From Monosiga brevicollis MX1 (taxonomy: Eukaryota; Opisthokonta; Choanoflagellata; Craspedida; Salpingoecidae), in NCBI RefSeq assembly GCF_000002865.3, contig NW_001865041.1, forward strand, positions 1,499,531 to 1,563,530: a stretch of DNA of 64,000 nt. The letters run 5' to 3'. This document shows, piece after piece, positions 24,401 to 35,299 of this stretch; within the stretch, counting starts at the first letter, position 1, and every line of letters begins with the position of its first letter. The notes beneath the pieces were generated by a model that had not been told where the DNA came from, searched no databases, and saw only the letters and a program-made list of their open reading frames with translations. Made by a program: the position numbers and the translations under genes.

Positions 24401-25132
24401 GAAGAGCGGCCTGAAGCGGATCTGAATGCAATGGCCGAGCGCGTCATCCGGTCGTGGGTAGACGACAAACTGGACAGCGCTGTCACGCGCGTTCTACAAG
24501 GAGTCCTATCCGATTTGGAGCTGGACGGTCTCTTGCAAAAGGCTGAGCACAACCTGTTGTCTCATACCGCGGCCTCAGGGACCGCAGGTTCCGGCATGGC
24601 CACAACTGCAGCTCAAGAAGGCAGCGACCTCCCGCATGGCGTGTCGGCACAGGCGCGTGAGCTGGTGCGAGCTTTGAGCAGCGATTCACTCGAGGCGGCA
24701 GCTGCAAACACGGCGGCGGGGGAGGCTGTCTCTGAATCAATGGACTGGGATGCCAACTCTTGGATCGATGTGGTCAACTTTGAGCGCCTGCGCGCGCAGC
24801 TCGAGGCCAAATTTGACGCCATGACACCGGAACAGAAGGCCCAGCTGGAATCCATTGTCAAGGAGGCCTATGAGCGGACTGCAGAATTCGACGGGTCTTC
24901 AAGTTCTCTGCTGGCCGCAGCCTCGCGCCAGCCAGGCCCTAGCAGCGGCCCCGAAGTTCCCAACTCACCAAACGATCTGAGTGATTCACACAGCCTAGAC
25001 GAGGAGGATGAGCCCATACAACCCATTGACTTTAGGACGTTGGACCGCAGTCTGTTCACAGAACATGATGCCCTGCGCGTGTTGCGTGGCCTGGATGGTC
25101 AACGCACACCTCCATTAACAAAGGCGTCATAG
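18482..25132 (+). CDS. Large ankyrin repeat / MYND zinc finger / helical-repeat protein
   Basis: Fifteen exons (starts 18482, 18633, 18912, 19340, 19592, 19804, 20007, about 20468, 20737, 20934, 21134, 21589, 21883, 22117, 22583) encode about 1,645 aa. Exons 2-4 carry ankyrin repeats (DEYGRTALMKASDFGQ, DGWTALHYAAGNNRD, TPLMIAASYYRDD, DWLGRSALDFAM). Exon 6 is a MYND finger: Cys pairs in CGRTG and CSWC, then FCSKACQ and HHRFMC. The next exons are Leu/Ala-rich helices of armadillo/HEAT character. The last exon alone encodes about 850 residues, partly helical with long Ser/Ala/Pro linkers. Ankyrin-MYND pairing occurs in ANKMY proteins, but the length and C-terminal part fit no family I know. The exon 7/8 junction is out of phase with the canonical sites at 20385 and 20468. 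The start was chosen from the CGCCATGG context. Confidence 0.75.
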
Positions 25133-25436
25133 CTCAATAATGGGGCGGGGAGTAGGTGCATTGGGAGACGGTCTGGTCCAATTATTGTCGTCCGGCCACC
25201 TCGGGTTGCTGGCTGCGTTTTCCCTCAAACTTTGAAATTAATGAAAACTTACACCGTCATGCCCATGTACATATGCACCCAAATGCATTCATGACAACTT
25301 TGCTAGGCACTCGCAAAACAGCAGTGGGGGGGGCAGACGACCCGGGAAGCCCGGTAGGGCCACATACAAGAGGCTACTCATCGCACTACCCCCCCTTTTA
25401 TGATCACCATACGGTTACTATTCAATTCTCCCACCC
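25133..25436. other. Convergent 3' intergenic region
   Basis: A 304-base gap between the stops of the ankyrin-MYND gene (+) and EEF2KMT (-). It contains short G and C homopolymers (about 25326, 25390). Nothing else is recognised. Confidence 0.4.
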
Positions 25437-26510
25437 TCAGGGCGAGGCTCGAGTTAACTCATGGAGAAACACATCAAACTGGTGATCACTTTGTAGATCT
25501 ACATGCCCAGCGCGCAGCGCTCGTAGGTCATGTGTGCACACAACCAGGTCAGGATGGGATTCGAGTAGGTTGCACCAAGTCGCGAACGTGTCCGGGTTGC
25601 GCACTGTTGTGGCAATGAAAGCCCGGCTCTTGGAGCCTAGTGCTGCTAGTATAGTGTCCAGGAGGTCAGGAAGAAGCTGAGGATCAAAGACGACGTCCGC
25701 AGCAACCACCCAATCATATCCTTCCGGCCGTGCCAAGTGTGCAGGCATGGGATTTCGCCAGTCAATGCTAGCACACGTGGGGCGAGGCTCGGGCTGCAAT
25801 GTCCAGTTGAGGTCGGCATTGCGCGTCAGGTTTGCCAGGACGGCCTCGTGGTAATCAGTCAATACAACACACGGCTGCGCATCCTTAGGATGCCATTGTT
25901 TGTTGAGGGTTCCCGCGAGTAGGAGGCCAACCACACCAGTGCCAGCACCCAGCTCAAGAATTGAGGAGGGGCCTGTCGGACAGGTTCGGGCTGGTGAGGA
26001 GCAGAGCGTGTCGCAGAGATGGTTGGCAAGCATGACGGCGGCGTCCCAGGTTCGCAGGCCTGTAGTGCCCTGTTGAGTCAAGGCCGTGCACTCGTGCAAG
26101 GTAATGCTCGTGCCAGCCGCAGCGCGATCCTTGGAAGGGGCAGGGCAATGGCGAAATGTACGAAATTGGAAGCCGGGCTCAGCAGGTTTTGTGCTTTCGC
26201 CGTCGCTGAGCAGGTTGTACCAGCCCTCATCAGGTTCAGCTAAAGTGCCCTCTATACGTTTGAGTAGCCGCGACCGATAGGCAGCGGCAGCCGGATAATA
26301 TTGCCACACGTCTTGCACAGCGCGGACGACGGCTGCCTGGTCACGCGCACTTTCTTCCGTCGCCTCTTGACACCAATCAGCTGGTAAATCCAGTCGTAGC
26401 ACTGGTACAGCGGCCAAGATCTGCAGTGCCAGGGAGTGAGTTGTTTCTGCTATCCTTCCGGCACCGTGGCCATCGCCACCACTCTCAAGCCCTTGTCCCG
26501 AGCTCGCCAT
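25437..26510 (-). CDS. EEF2KMT: eEF2 lysine methyltransferase (EEF2KMT/FAM86 family)
   Basis: One uninterrupted frame of 357 aa from the ATG at 26510. A longer frame from 26570 reads through an A/T homopolymer and is not credible as protein. The central part matches FAM86/METTL21-type methyltransferases: a TALTQQGTTGLRTWDAA segment just before the SAM-binding site, motif I LELGAGTGVVGLLL, an acidic LTDYHE after strand 2 and the DWVVAADVVFD post-motif. The family trimethylates a lysine on elongation factor 2 in the cytosol. The N-terminal 100 residues (LPADWCQEA and so on) resemble the FAM86 N-terminal domain. It shares a 209-base divergent promoter with the dehydrogenase at 26720. It has no intron, unlike most neighbours. 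Confidence 0.85.
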   Translation of the reverse strand: MASSGQGLESGGDGHGAGRIAETTHSLALQILAAVPVLRLDLPADWCQEATEESARDQAAVVRAVQDVWQYYPAAAAYRSRLLKRIEGTLAEPDEGWYNLLSDGESTKPAEPGFQFRTFRHCPAPSKDRAAAGTSITLHECTALTQQGTTGLRTWDAAVMLANHLCDTLCSSPARTCPTGPSSILELGAGTGVVGLLLAGTLNKQWHPKDAQPCVVLTDYHEAVLANLTRNADLNWTLQPEPRPTCASIDWRNPMPAHLARPEGYDWVVAADVVFDPQLLPDLLDTILAALGSKSRAFIATTVRNPDTFATWCNLLESHPDLVVCTHDLRALRAGHVDLQSDHQFDVFLHELTRASP

Positions 26511-26719
26511 CGCGTGGTCAAGTCCCGCAAAAAAAAAAAAAAAAATAAAAAAAAAAAAAGAAGAGTCCACCTCTACATCGACAACAAATGCCTATTTCTC
26601 TACATCAACTACCCAGTGTGTGCCTAAACAGCAGCGGCTTAAGGGAAGAAACTTCTACAAAAACCGACCAAGAGTTGACATCATTCTCCGAGCTGGGAGG
26701 CTGGTGTGAACCAGGAGCG
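26511..26719. promoter_or_regulatory. Short divergent promoter with A-tract
   Basis: These 209 bases separate the ATGs of EEF2KMT (-) and the dehydrogenase (+). They contain an A homopolymer of about 30 bases broken by one T (about 26529-26559). Such a tract resists nucleosomes and is a plausible bidirectional promoter element. Confidence 0.5.
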
Positions 26720-28449
26720 ATGGCGCTGGAGACGGCAGCGTCCTCGATTTCGATTCTCGGCGACATTCTCTTTGGACGGCTCTTGAGTACTGTGTACCAT
26801 GGCAAAGTCCCAGAGATTCCAGATCACTGCAAGGACAAGGTATACCTCTCTATCCCTCGGCCGCTTCCTATTTTTCTTCCTTCCGCCCTTGCCTCTCGCT
26901 GGCAAGGGCGGAAGCGTGGCAGAGGGCATGAAGGTCGTCCGCGTCGCGCAGCTTGAACAGCATTGACACCCGAATCTGCATATGGCGCGGGGGTGATGTG
27001 CCCTGCTGTTCGTGTAGATTATCGTGGTGACCGGGGCTTCGGCTGGCATCGGAGCAGAAACAGCGCGCCGTCTTCTCCTGGCTGGGGCTGAGGTTCGGGA
27101 TGCTGCACCCAGCAGGCAATCAACGGTGACAGCGACCCCTTGCATCCTCACAGGCTCGTTTGGTCCTATTATCAGGTGGTGCTGGCTTGTCGAACCACCA
27201 GCAAAGCAGAGGCGTTGCTGGACCAATGGCGCCAGACCCATGGCCCGCTGCCCAATGCGCACGTCATGGCTCTGGACCTCTGTTCCTTTGATGCCGTGGA
27301 CGCCTTTGCAAAGGATTTTACGGCTCGATTCCCACGCCTAGATGTGCTGATTAACAATGCTGGAGTATATCACATGGGCACGTCTGAGCGACGTCAAACA
27401 CCCGATCGATACGAAGAGCACCTACAGGTTAGGCCTGGCACATGTCGATCACATGCCCTTCAGCCCGTCCGTGCCATTGTGCCGTGCTGGTGGTTTGCAG
27501 CACCCACACGCAGCAAGCTTTGGCTTTTTGACCGTTGGGTGGGTGGCTTTCATCTCATCGTCCTATCACTGGGGAGCTGCTATAGGTCAACTTTTTGAGT
27601 CCGGTGCTGTTGACGAACCGGCTTCTGGGCTCACTGCGCAATGCTCCATCGCCTCGCGTGCTGTTTGTGGCAAGCTCCATCCACAAGCTCGGCGGATACA
27701 ATTGGGACGACTTTAACATCACTCGGCGACCCTATTCATCTTTTTTGGCTTATGCCGACAGCAAGCTCTACACGGCAAGATCTTTCCCCTGACCGGGCTA
27801 CATCCGTCACCCAGGACACGAAGCCTAAGGGACTGGGCATTTGTCCCGGGGGATCGTGCTCATCGGCGTGCTGTGCATTCGATAGGTCATGTTTGCGCGC
27901 GAGTTGCAACAACGGCTGGCTGCCTTTTCCCATGTCAAGGTGCACCTTGTTAAGGCTCAGCCCTCACGTTTCAAAGCATTTCAATTTCGAAGCGCTCATC
28001 CAAATGTGCCTGCGCAGGTATATTCGCTGCACCCAGGCAACATTGTGACGGATGTCACGCGCACGCTGCCCTCATGGGTTCGCTGGGCACACAAAACGGT
28101 CGTCGGCTTTATGTTTTTGAACGCTCGCCTTGGCTCTGATACCACAATCTGGGTAGCGACCGATCCCGATTTTGATGGCCGAGTGGGAGGTGAGCACAGT
28201 TGCGGGGCGGAGCCTGTTCCCTGTTGTTGCTGCGTTGGGCACCCTGTGTTGCAAAAGCAGCGCTTGGCTGCGTGCAGGCTGAGTGACTTGATGTCGTGTT
28301 TTCCATGGGTGGCATCCATAGGCGATTACTTGGCCTATTGCAGTGATGCACCGACCGCATCCTTGGTTAACAACGAGAAACGCCGGCGCCATCTGTGGGT
28401 GGCTGCGTGCGATGAGCTTGGTATGAACGAAGATTGGTCCCGGCCTTAG
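26720..28449 (+). CDS. Short-chain dehydrogenase/reductase (retinol dehydrogenase / WWOX-like)
   Basis: Seven exons (26720-26839, 27018-27092, 27176-27427, 27586-27774, 27886-27939, 28018-28189, 28322-28449) encode 329 aa. Classical SDR signatures appear in order: cofactor motif TGASAGIG, NNAG, the catalytic Ser in VASSIH, active-site YADSK, and LHPGNIVTD. The overall pattern, including VMFARELQQRL after the active site, matches RDH11-14/WWOX-type SDRs, which use NADP(H) on retinoids or other lipophilic carbonyls. A hydrophobic N-terminal segment (SISILGDILFGRLL) could anchor it to a membrane. The intron after exon 4 begins with GC rather than GT (CACG|GCAAGA); only that junction keeps the conserved YxxSK...VMFAREL order. 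Substrate unknown. Confidence 0.85.
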
Positions 28450-28844
28450 AGCTTCCGGCCGTGTTAAGGCTCAGGGCCTTGCCAACGATCAGTCTCGGCT
28501 GCAGCAATATCCCAACGACAACGCCTGGACAAATTAGCGCGGGCATTTTTGATGGGATTGTTTGACTTGGCGACTTGATCAAGACTCTTTTCGATGCACG
28601 ATACGCAAGGCACGAACGCCACACACACACACATAGACGCCGTTCGGTGTATCCACCAAGCCAACAAGGCCCACAGACTGACAGGCACTCGCATGGTCCA
28701 TCCAGCTTCCAGAAGCCAATACGATTAGTGTGTGGTGTTGTCAGATAATTCACAACTTTCATCAGATTTTTCATTTTTTTCATTTTTTTTTTTGTTGAAG
28801 CGAGCGTGTTGAGGGTGACGGCGCTGTTGGCAGACCTGTCCAAC
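28450..28844. promoter_or_regulatory. Intergenic region upstream of TMEM167B
   Basis: This lies between two + strand genes. It holds the dehydrogenase 3' UTR and the TMEM167B promoter. A short CA run (about 28621-28634) and a T-rich tract (about 28765-28793) are the only visible features. Confidence 0.4.
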
Positions 28845-29176
28845 ATGGCAAACATCTTTCATATGGATGGCATGGTCATCTTCGTGCTGCTGGTTATCTG
28901 CACCTGTGCCTACATGAAGCGCGTGCCACGACTCAAGCAAATGTTCCTCAGCGAGAAGAAGGGCTTCTTTGGCGCATTATATAAAGGTATCCATCGGCTT
29001 CCTTCCGACTGCGCCCGGATGCTATCTGAAGCATCTTGTTTGTGTTTGGCTCTTTCCTCACGTGGGCTCGTGCACGGTGCGCGTCGATCATAGCTGCCGT
29101 GATAGGAACGCGACTACATCTCTTTGTCTCACTCACAGCCGCAGCAACGGGCTTCTATTTGCTCTTCATCAAGTGA
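28845..29176 (+). CDS. TMEM167B: Kish-B / TMEM167B, small secretory-pathway membrane protein
   Basis: Two exons (28845-28986, 29094-29176) encode 74 aa, the usual Kish-B length. The N-terminal segment MDGMVIFVLLVICTCAY is the first membrane helix. It is followed by the conserved KRVPRL and SEKKGFFGALYK, then the second exon AAVIGTRLHLF and a second helix ending GFYLLFIK. Kish proteins are two-helix Golgi membrane proteins involved in the early secretory pathway. The intron is phase 1 with perfect GT-AG ends. The PRL and SEKKG features favour the B paralogue over TMEM167A. Confidence 0.93.
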
Positions 29177-29838
29177 TTGAGGCTTGGTCTGAGCCGCAGA
29201 TCATGGTCATGCGGGCCATCTCATATCGTTGGTGTGCTTTTGATGACACTGTTGATACCATTTTTTATTGGCTTCGAGGAATAGAGTTCAAGAGGAAGGC
29301 ACAAGACATTCTATTGTGTTATCCCAACCGACTTGCGTGATTTATGCAGGGTCAGTTCTATTGTCAATGTTGCCGGCCGGGAGGAATCATGCACGGCTCG
29401 GTCAGTTCCTAGCCTGACAAGCTCTGTGGACTATGTCCTTTACTCATCGTCCTCTGCGAGGGCAAACACGCGCTGCTGGGCCTTCAAATGAAAGCGTGCG
29501 AGCGTGCGTGCGAGCGTGCGGATGAGCTCATCGCGACTGATGCTTTGATTGGTTGACCTGCCTTGTGCTCCCCATCATGCGGAATTCTCAAACCCTGCTT
29601 TGCCCAGCAATCGAGTCACCGTTGGCATGTGTTTCCTTGCTGCTGGCCCGCTTCCCTCACAATGCCAGGGGCTTCAGGGTGGTTTCATGGGGGAGGAACA
29701 CACCTTTTCAAAAACGGAAAACTCGTTAGGGGCTGTCTGCTTGTGAATCATGGAGCCGTCGCCCTCGTGGGGCCAACGCAACTATGGGACGGTCAATGTT
29801 CGTCCGCGCCGTGAGTGGTGCGACGGTGGATATGCACG
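29177..29838. other. Convergent intergenic region
   Basis: This lies between the stops of TMEM167B (+) and the cyclin (-). It contains a short GCGTGCGA/GCGTGCGT repeat at about 29492-29520. Other small frames lack recognisable protein features. Confidence 0.4.
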
Positions 29839-31812
29839 TCAATGAAATGTAGAGAGGTTCCTGACCACGGTATCGAGGTGTGCATGGGCTGTGGCCTCAT
29901 TGGCCAATTCACGGACAGCTCGCGCATACGGCTTCATCCACCGAAAGCACCTACGCGTGGCGCTCGCCTCATCTAAAGCGTTCATGCCGGGTTAGCCTTG
30001 TCAGAAATTTACACGGCAACAGAGCATTGATTCGTGGCAGGCTATCGCGGGTCTGCATGCGCAAGTCCCGGGCAACCGTTTCAAGCCTACCTGGGCACAG
30101 CAAAGGGGTGGCCTGTTGGTCATGGTGCGCGAGTGCAGCAGCAACCAAGACGGCGGGTCGAAATCGAAGACCGTTCATATCCAGCGTGGCCACATCCAAT
30201 AGCTGTCGATTCAGTGCAATCAGGTGTAGACGATGACCCTGGATCAAAGGACAGGCGGCAACAAGAGGAGCCAGATAGAAACAGAATTGGAACCTGGCTG
30301 ATGCTGAGATATAGTTTCTGCAGTTTGGGTGTGGATAGCGCCATGGGCGCCAGAGCTTGGCCCAATCGATGTTCAGTATGCCCCATGAAGAGTTGAAGCC
30401 AGTCGTGCACGGTCACGGCCAATGGGTTCCACTCCAAGAGCTGGGACAGAGCACATTCCCCTTTGTCAATGAGCGTTCGTCTGCGAGGAAAACACAAAAA
30501 AACAAACAAACAAACAAAAAAAAAGAAGATCGTTATCACGACAAATTCTTACCATCATCACCCGGCGCTCAGTGCAAAGGATTTCTTTGGCGGAACAGGC
30601 ATGCTTGGTCAGCGCACAGAGGCGATCAAGCTTGATGGGAAAAGTCTCCTGAATTGACGCGCCCAGAGCTGTGAATTTGCAGTTTCGCTGAAGCACGAGC
30701 TTCTTGCTGACATGATCAGAGTACCGCAGCCCGTGCTGCATCAAACAGGCCACACGACATTGGCAATCGAGATTTCTCTCGCTGAGCCAAGGAATCATAC
30801 CTCGAGCTTGTTAGCAATCCAGTAGGCAGTGGCCGCAAAAAGCTGCAAATGCTGTACTTGCAATTTGGGCACGAGACCTATGCGCGCCAAGCAAATCGTC
30901 CACACACGTCGGGCATGTAAGCCCGGTTTCATAGCAAGGCGTCGCAGTTCTCACGCCCCAGGCTTGTCACATGTTTAAGTAAGACAGCGTAGCTTACGGG
31001 CCACGGAGGCATTGAGAATGTGTTTGGCCAAGTAGTAGGTTTTCCTGTAGCTGCCGTGGTCGGCTGCGACTAGTTGCAGCCAATCGTGCACAATAGCAAA
31101 GTTGCTTGGGCTCATGCCGGGATGTTGGAGCAGTGCAGAGGGCTGAGGATTTGGTACCTCCATTTGACAGAGGGCGTCCCGATCTGGTGGTGCAGCCACC
31201 GAGTTTAAGGCGCTATGAGTGGGCGGTTGCGAGGTCTTTCTCGTCTGGCTCGAGGCGAATCCAGGCGTCTCGGACGTACGGGCAATAAGAAGGTTTCGGT
31301 GCTGTGAATAAACTCGCTCGGGGCTGCAAGGCATGGGCTTGTTGCGCTTTTCTGGCGGTGACACGGTGCTGGCAATGGCATCATGCTGCAAGCGCTTGCT
31401 ACTTTGGCTCTGTTCATCCGGAGTGAGCCCAACAGCATGAGAGTGGGGGGAGGGAGTGACACTCAACAATCTCCTGCATTTTGAGGAGCCTTGGCAAGCT
31501 ACTCACTATCGTTGCGGGTGGCAGCGAGAAATGCAGCGGCGCCGGAGTAGGAGGTAGACTATCGTGGCCAGATGCAATGGCGTCGTGTGGTGAGAAGTAG
31601 AGGCGAAGAAAGCCCGGCAATGTGCCCAGCCTGGGCAATGCGCCCAGCATGCCCTGTACTTGGTTGGCGAATGCTGCAGTAGGCGTGTACCTGTCAAAGA
31701 CGGCCACGGGGGCGTCATCGGGGACGTTGATGGCCAATGGATCGTTCTCATCGTGGCCAGACCACCAAGCTTTGTCTACCAAGCCAGAAATGCTGGTCTG
31801 ATCAGTGCTCAT
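29839..31812 (-). CDS. Cyclin-box protein, cyclin E-like
   Basis: A multi-exon gene. The 5' exon (ATG 31812, MSTDQTSISGLVDKAW) and part of the next are low-complexity and CDK-site-bearing (TVSPPEK, PCSPERV). The cyclin box begins at about 31100: NFAIVHDWLQLVAADHGSYR then KTYYLAKHILNASVAR. The following exons give LQLFAATAYWIANKLE, ETFPIKLDRLC and RRTLIDKGECALSQLLEWNP, matching helices 2-5. A second fold follows (QLLDVATLDMNGLRFRP then VLVAAALAHH). The C-terminal exon RWMKPYARAVREL ends at the stop at 29839. Cyclins activate CDKs; the EWNPLAVTVHDWLQLFM region resembles cyclin E. Assignment to E rather than another class is tentative. A palindromic E2F-type site lies 285 bases upstream of the ATG. 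Confidence 0.75.
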
Positions 31813-32031
31813 GGCGGCGGAGTACGATGGGCGATGGCAGCCAGTGGGCGGATGTGTGTGATCGTGTATCTCCGCTGGAATCGCTTTGGGGCGAGGAGAA
31901 AAATGGACTGTCTCCATGCCCTGCTGAGTTGGCTGAGGACGAGCATGCTCCACGTTCTCCAAGCTCAGTGAATGCAATAGCATTCAAAGCGCCTGGCAGG
32001 CATTTGTGGTACTGCAGCGACACGAAGCCCG

Positions 32032-32084
<53 letters not shown>

Positions 32085-32370
32085 GGCAATCGTTTGTTTT
32101 GGCGGGAAAGTCCTTTTTATCTTTCCCGCCAAAAAGATCATGCTTGCATGCACGCCATCCATCCCATTTTGTGCGATTTGTTGACCGTTAAGAAGAAAAA
32201 ATCTGAGAGAAATCTTTTGGCTTCGCTTCAGCAGTCGCTCAAGCTGTGAACGACCAGACTTGGAACAGCAACAACGCGCATGGTAGGATCGGGTTCATGT
32301 TCACAAGGCTTTGCCAAAACGAGGAGAGTGCACATCAATTCAGCAAAAAATCCAATGCAGTCAATCAGCT
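31813..32370. promoter_or_regulatory. Cyclin promoter region / CMTR2 3' flank, with GA repeat
   Basis: Both neighbours are on the - strand, so this is the CMTR2 3' UTR and the cyclin promoter. It contains CG dinucleotides followed by a (GA)n run (about 32031-32081) and the E2F-like inverted repeat at 32097-32134. Confidence 0.5.
32097..32134. promoter_or_regulatory. Palindromic double E2F-type site upstream of the cyclin
   Basis: TTTTGGCGGGAAAG at 32097-32110 is exactly repeated in inverted orientation at 32121-32134 (CTTTCCCGCCAAAA), separated by 10 T-rich bases. Each arm contains the E2F/DP consensus TTTGGCGGGAAA. It lies 285-322 bases upstream of the cyclin ATG. E2F control of S-phase cyclins is established in animals and plants; its use here is inferred. 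Confidence 0.65.
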
Positions 32371-35239
32371 CTACCCTCCCGACTTTGGCGCTTCGCCCTT
32401 GGCTAATAAAGATGCCAGTGGCCACGGCAGCTCAAGGCTAGACATGAGGGTGGCGGTGCTTTCTGCCGTCAGGTTCAGTGGGTGGTTCTCGGCGGCTGCC
32501 GATTCACTCTTGCTTGCTTGTTCTTGCTCACCCAGTTGCTCAATTGCTGCTGCCTCGCGTTGCGCATAGCGCTCGTTGGCCAAGGTCAGGTGTCGAAAAA
32601 AGTCTCGCTGCAAAAGCCCAGTGACGGTCACAAAGCTCGTCACAGTGTGCTGCTCTGCCTCGGCCGTGTCCAGGGCAATCGCCACCTCCTCGAGATATTT
32701 CAGCAATGCCGCTTCGGTCTCTTTGGCATTCTCACACACCAGAAAGCGATCGCTCCGCAGCGGATGCGAGACGGCTGGCTTGCTCAAGCGCACTCGGGCG
32801 AAGGACCTATGCAATATCGGATTCCACCCCGAGTGAGACAACATAGCGCCTGCACGCTCGCTACGACACGGGGTGAAAAGGCCAGAGAGCCCGCTTCAAG
32901 CCCACTACCCACCGGTAGCAAATGTACACGAGCGCTGTCGTAAAGCGGGTCATGGCTTCTGGCAAGACAAGTACGAGATTGCCACCGAGCTGCAGCGCGC
33001 GTAACGCCGTCATCACTTGAACAATCAAGGGTCGCCGCGCATAGGCTTCAACAAAGGCATCTTGCGCAGCCACATCTGGCTTCACAGTGCTCCCAGCCAG
33101 CACCACAGAGGCGCAGCCCGGCGGCACAGCACGGGCAGCTGCAAGCAAGGTCACCGAGTCTGCGGCTGGCTCTGCCAGCTCCTAAAAGCAACGAAAATTC
33201 CAGGAAACGAAAATGAATGAGGCCGGGTTTATTGAGATTACACGCAGCGACTGGCAGGGAGTGAGAAGAAACAGTTGGATGGCAAATGAAATGGTTCAAA
33301 GCAGCAGAAGAAACAGAAGCAGAAAACAGCGTATCGAAAAGTAGGCCAGGGGACAAAGCAAAGAGCGCGATAGTGTGTTCTCTGACGATGATGACCACGA
33401 CGACGAAGAGGAAGAGCAACGGCTTTTTCCATCAGGCTTACAAAAGACTCAAGGCGGTCATTGGTGACGGCGCGCTTCATGCCCTGAACAATGTCGCTGG
33501 TTCCCAGGGCCACGACTGGCCCTGACGCCTTAGTGTTAAGAATGCCAAAGGCGCTGTGAAGAGAATGCAATGCCAAAGCCCCCTCTGCAACTGCAGGCGC
33601 ACAGTTTGCAAAGCGTGCATCCTGAACCAGGGCGTGTTGAGCTACCCCAGCAACAATGCCAGCTCTTTGCTCCAATGCGGCCCAGTCTAGGGGTGGGTGC
33701 TCTGCAGCTGCGGCTAAAACGTGACGGAGCTGATTCAGCCGATCTTTGTGAAGACGCTGTAGGATTTCAACGCGACAAAACTTGCTCATACTGAGCGCGA
33801 CCAAAGGGGCTTTTACGATGCGCCATCGCTTCACCTCCGCCGCTGTGATGCCGGCCTCGCGATCTGTCAACCAAAGGACGCCTGCATCATCAGTCTCATC
33901 ATAGAACCAAGGACCGCCGGGGAGGGTATCCCCAACGCTCAAGACGAGATGATCTTGGAACCCAAGGCCATGGGTTGAGGTCTGCGAAGAGCTCTCCACT
34001 GGCTCAGCCATGCCCTGAGCCTGCGCACCCAGACCCTGGCCTTTGCGATAGCCCATCTTGCGCATCATTTTCTCAGCCACGCTCAGTTTGGCATCTGTAG
34101 CAGCAGCGATGGCGTCGGCTTGATCTGCTTGAGCACCACCTGCCTCATCCTTGGGACTATTCACCTGGCCCTCAGTCAAAGGTGGTGCTGGAAGTTCACC
34201 TTCTTCAGGTGAAGCAGGACGGGGTAGGGGCGCTGGCTTTGCTGCTTCCTCCTGTAACTTGGGTCGCTGCGCGCGAGGCTCACCGGTGGGACTCCCACGC
34301 CCGCTGGACTGCGGGGATCTGGGTTCCGGTGAACCAGCTGGGCCGCACGGACGACGAGGCGTACCAGCGATGCTGCCTGCCTTGGACGCGGCGCGCGACA
34401 TCTCACGAGTCATGTCAAACTCTTGACGTTGAGCCTGGCGTGCCTCCAAGGTCTGGCCCACGTGACTGCGCCGGTGATCCCCTCCATGGTGGGAGGAAAT
34501 CAGATGGCCCGTGCTGTAGCCACTCTCGACAGTGGGGTCAGGCACGACTTTCCAGTGCTTGGGTATGCGCTGGATGTGGTATCGGTGCAAAAAGTCGTCG
34601 GCAACTTGCCGCTTGGCGTTGTTAATCAGCTATGAACTCAACCGAGCATGACATCAGAGGCGTGTCAGCACAGTGCGTGCAGACCGAGTTGATGGCCGAG
34701 AGGGAAGCACACCTTATCTTCCAGCCTTGTTTTGCGCTTGTCAAGCTCCATGTTACGCTCAATCATCTCCGTGAACGCGTGTGCAAAGTAGTCAGCCAAC
34801 TATTTTTTTTTTTTTTTGGTGAGGGGGATTTGTTGTTTTTGCGTAGGTGTCGTGGTTGCATACGTCCAATGAGGCTCTGGCCGTCATTGAAAGTGCACCG
34901 GCTGCGACAGGACGTAGCAAGTAGCAAGCGCCAAAGACACACACACACCTCAACAATCTTGGTCTGAAAGGCCTCGGGGATAGCGGCAGGGTTGATGAGG
35001 CTCAGATACACCTGGCCATCGCTCTGCACATGAGCCGGCGAGGCCCATAATTCCTGCAAATGAACCAAAGCCACAACGGCACTCGATCGAGGATGTGAGC
35101 GTGGTGCATCATGCTGTCACAACTGCACTGATTTGGCACCCGCAAATCTCATCAACTCACCGCCGGGGCCAAGGGCTTGGCAGAGTCCACAAACATGATC
35201 AACCGATCCAACAGTTCTTGTTCAATACCCTTGAAGCCT

Positions 35240-35299
<60 letters not shown>

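Noticed and set aside
25437-26570. EEF2KMT start at 26570 giving a Phe-rich N terminus
   Set aside because: The added residues come from an A/T homopolymer; the ATG at 26510 gives a normal N terminus.
33238-34590. G-patch frame as an independent gene
   Set aside because: Its first codons continue in phase from the upstream FtsJ exons (LEDK then LINNAKRQVADDF) and its end splices to the second RFM exon, so one CMTR2 gene is more likely.
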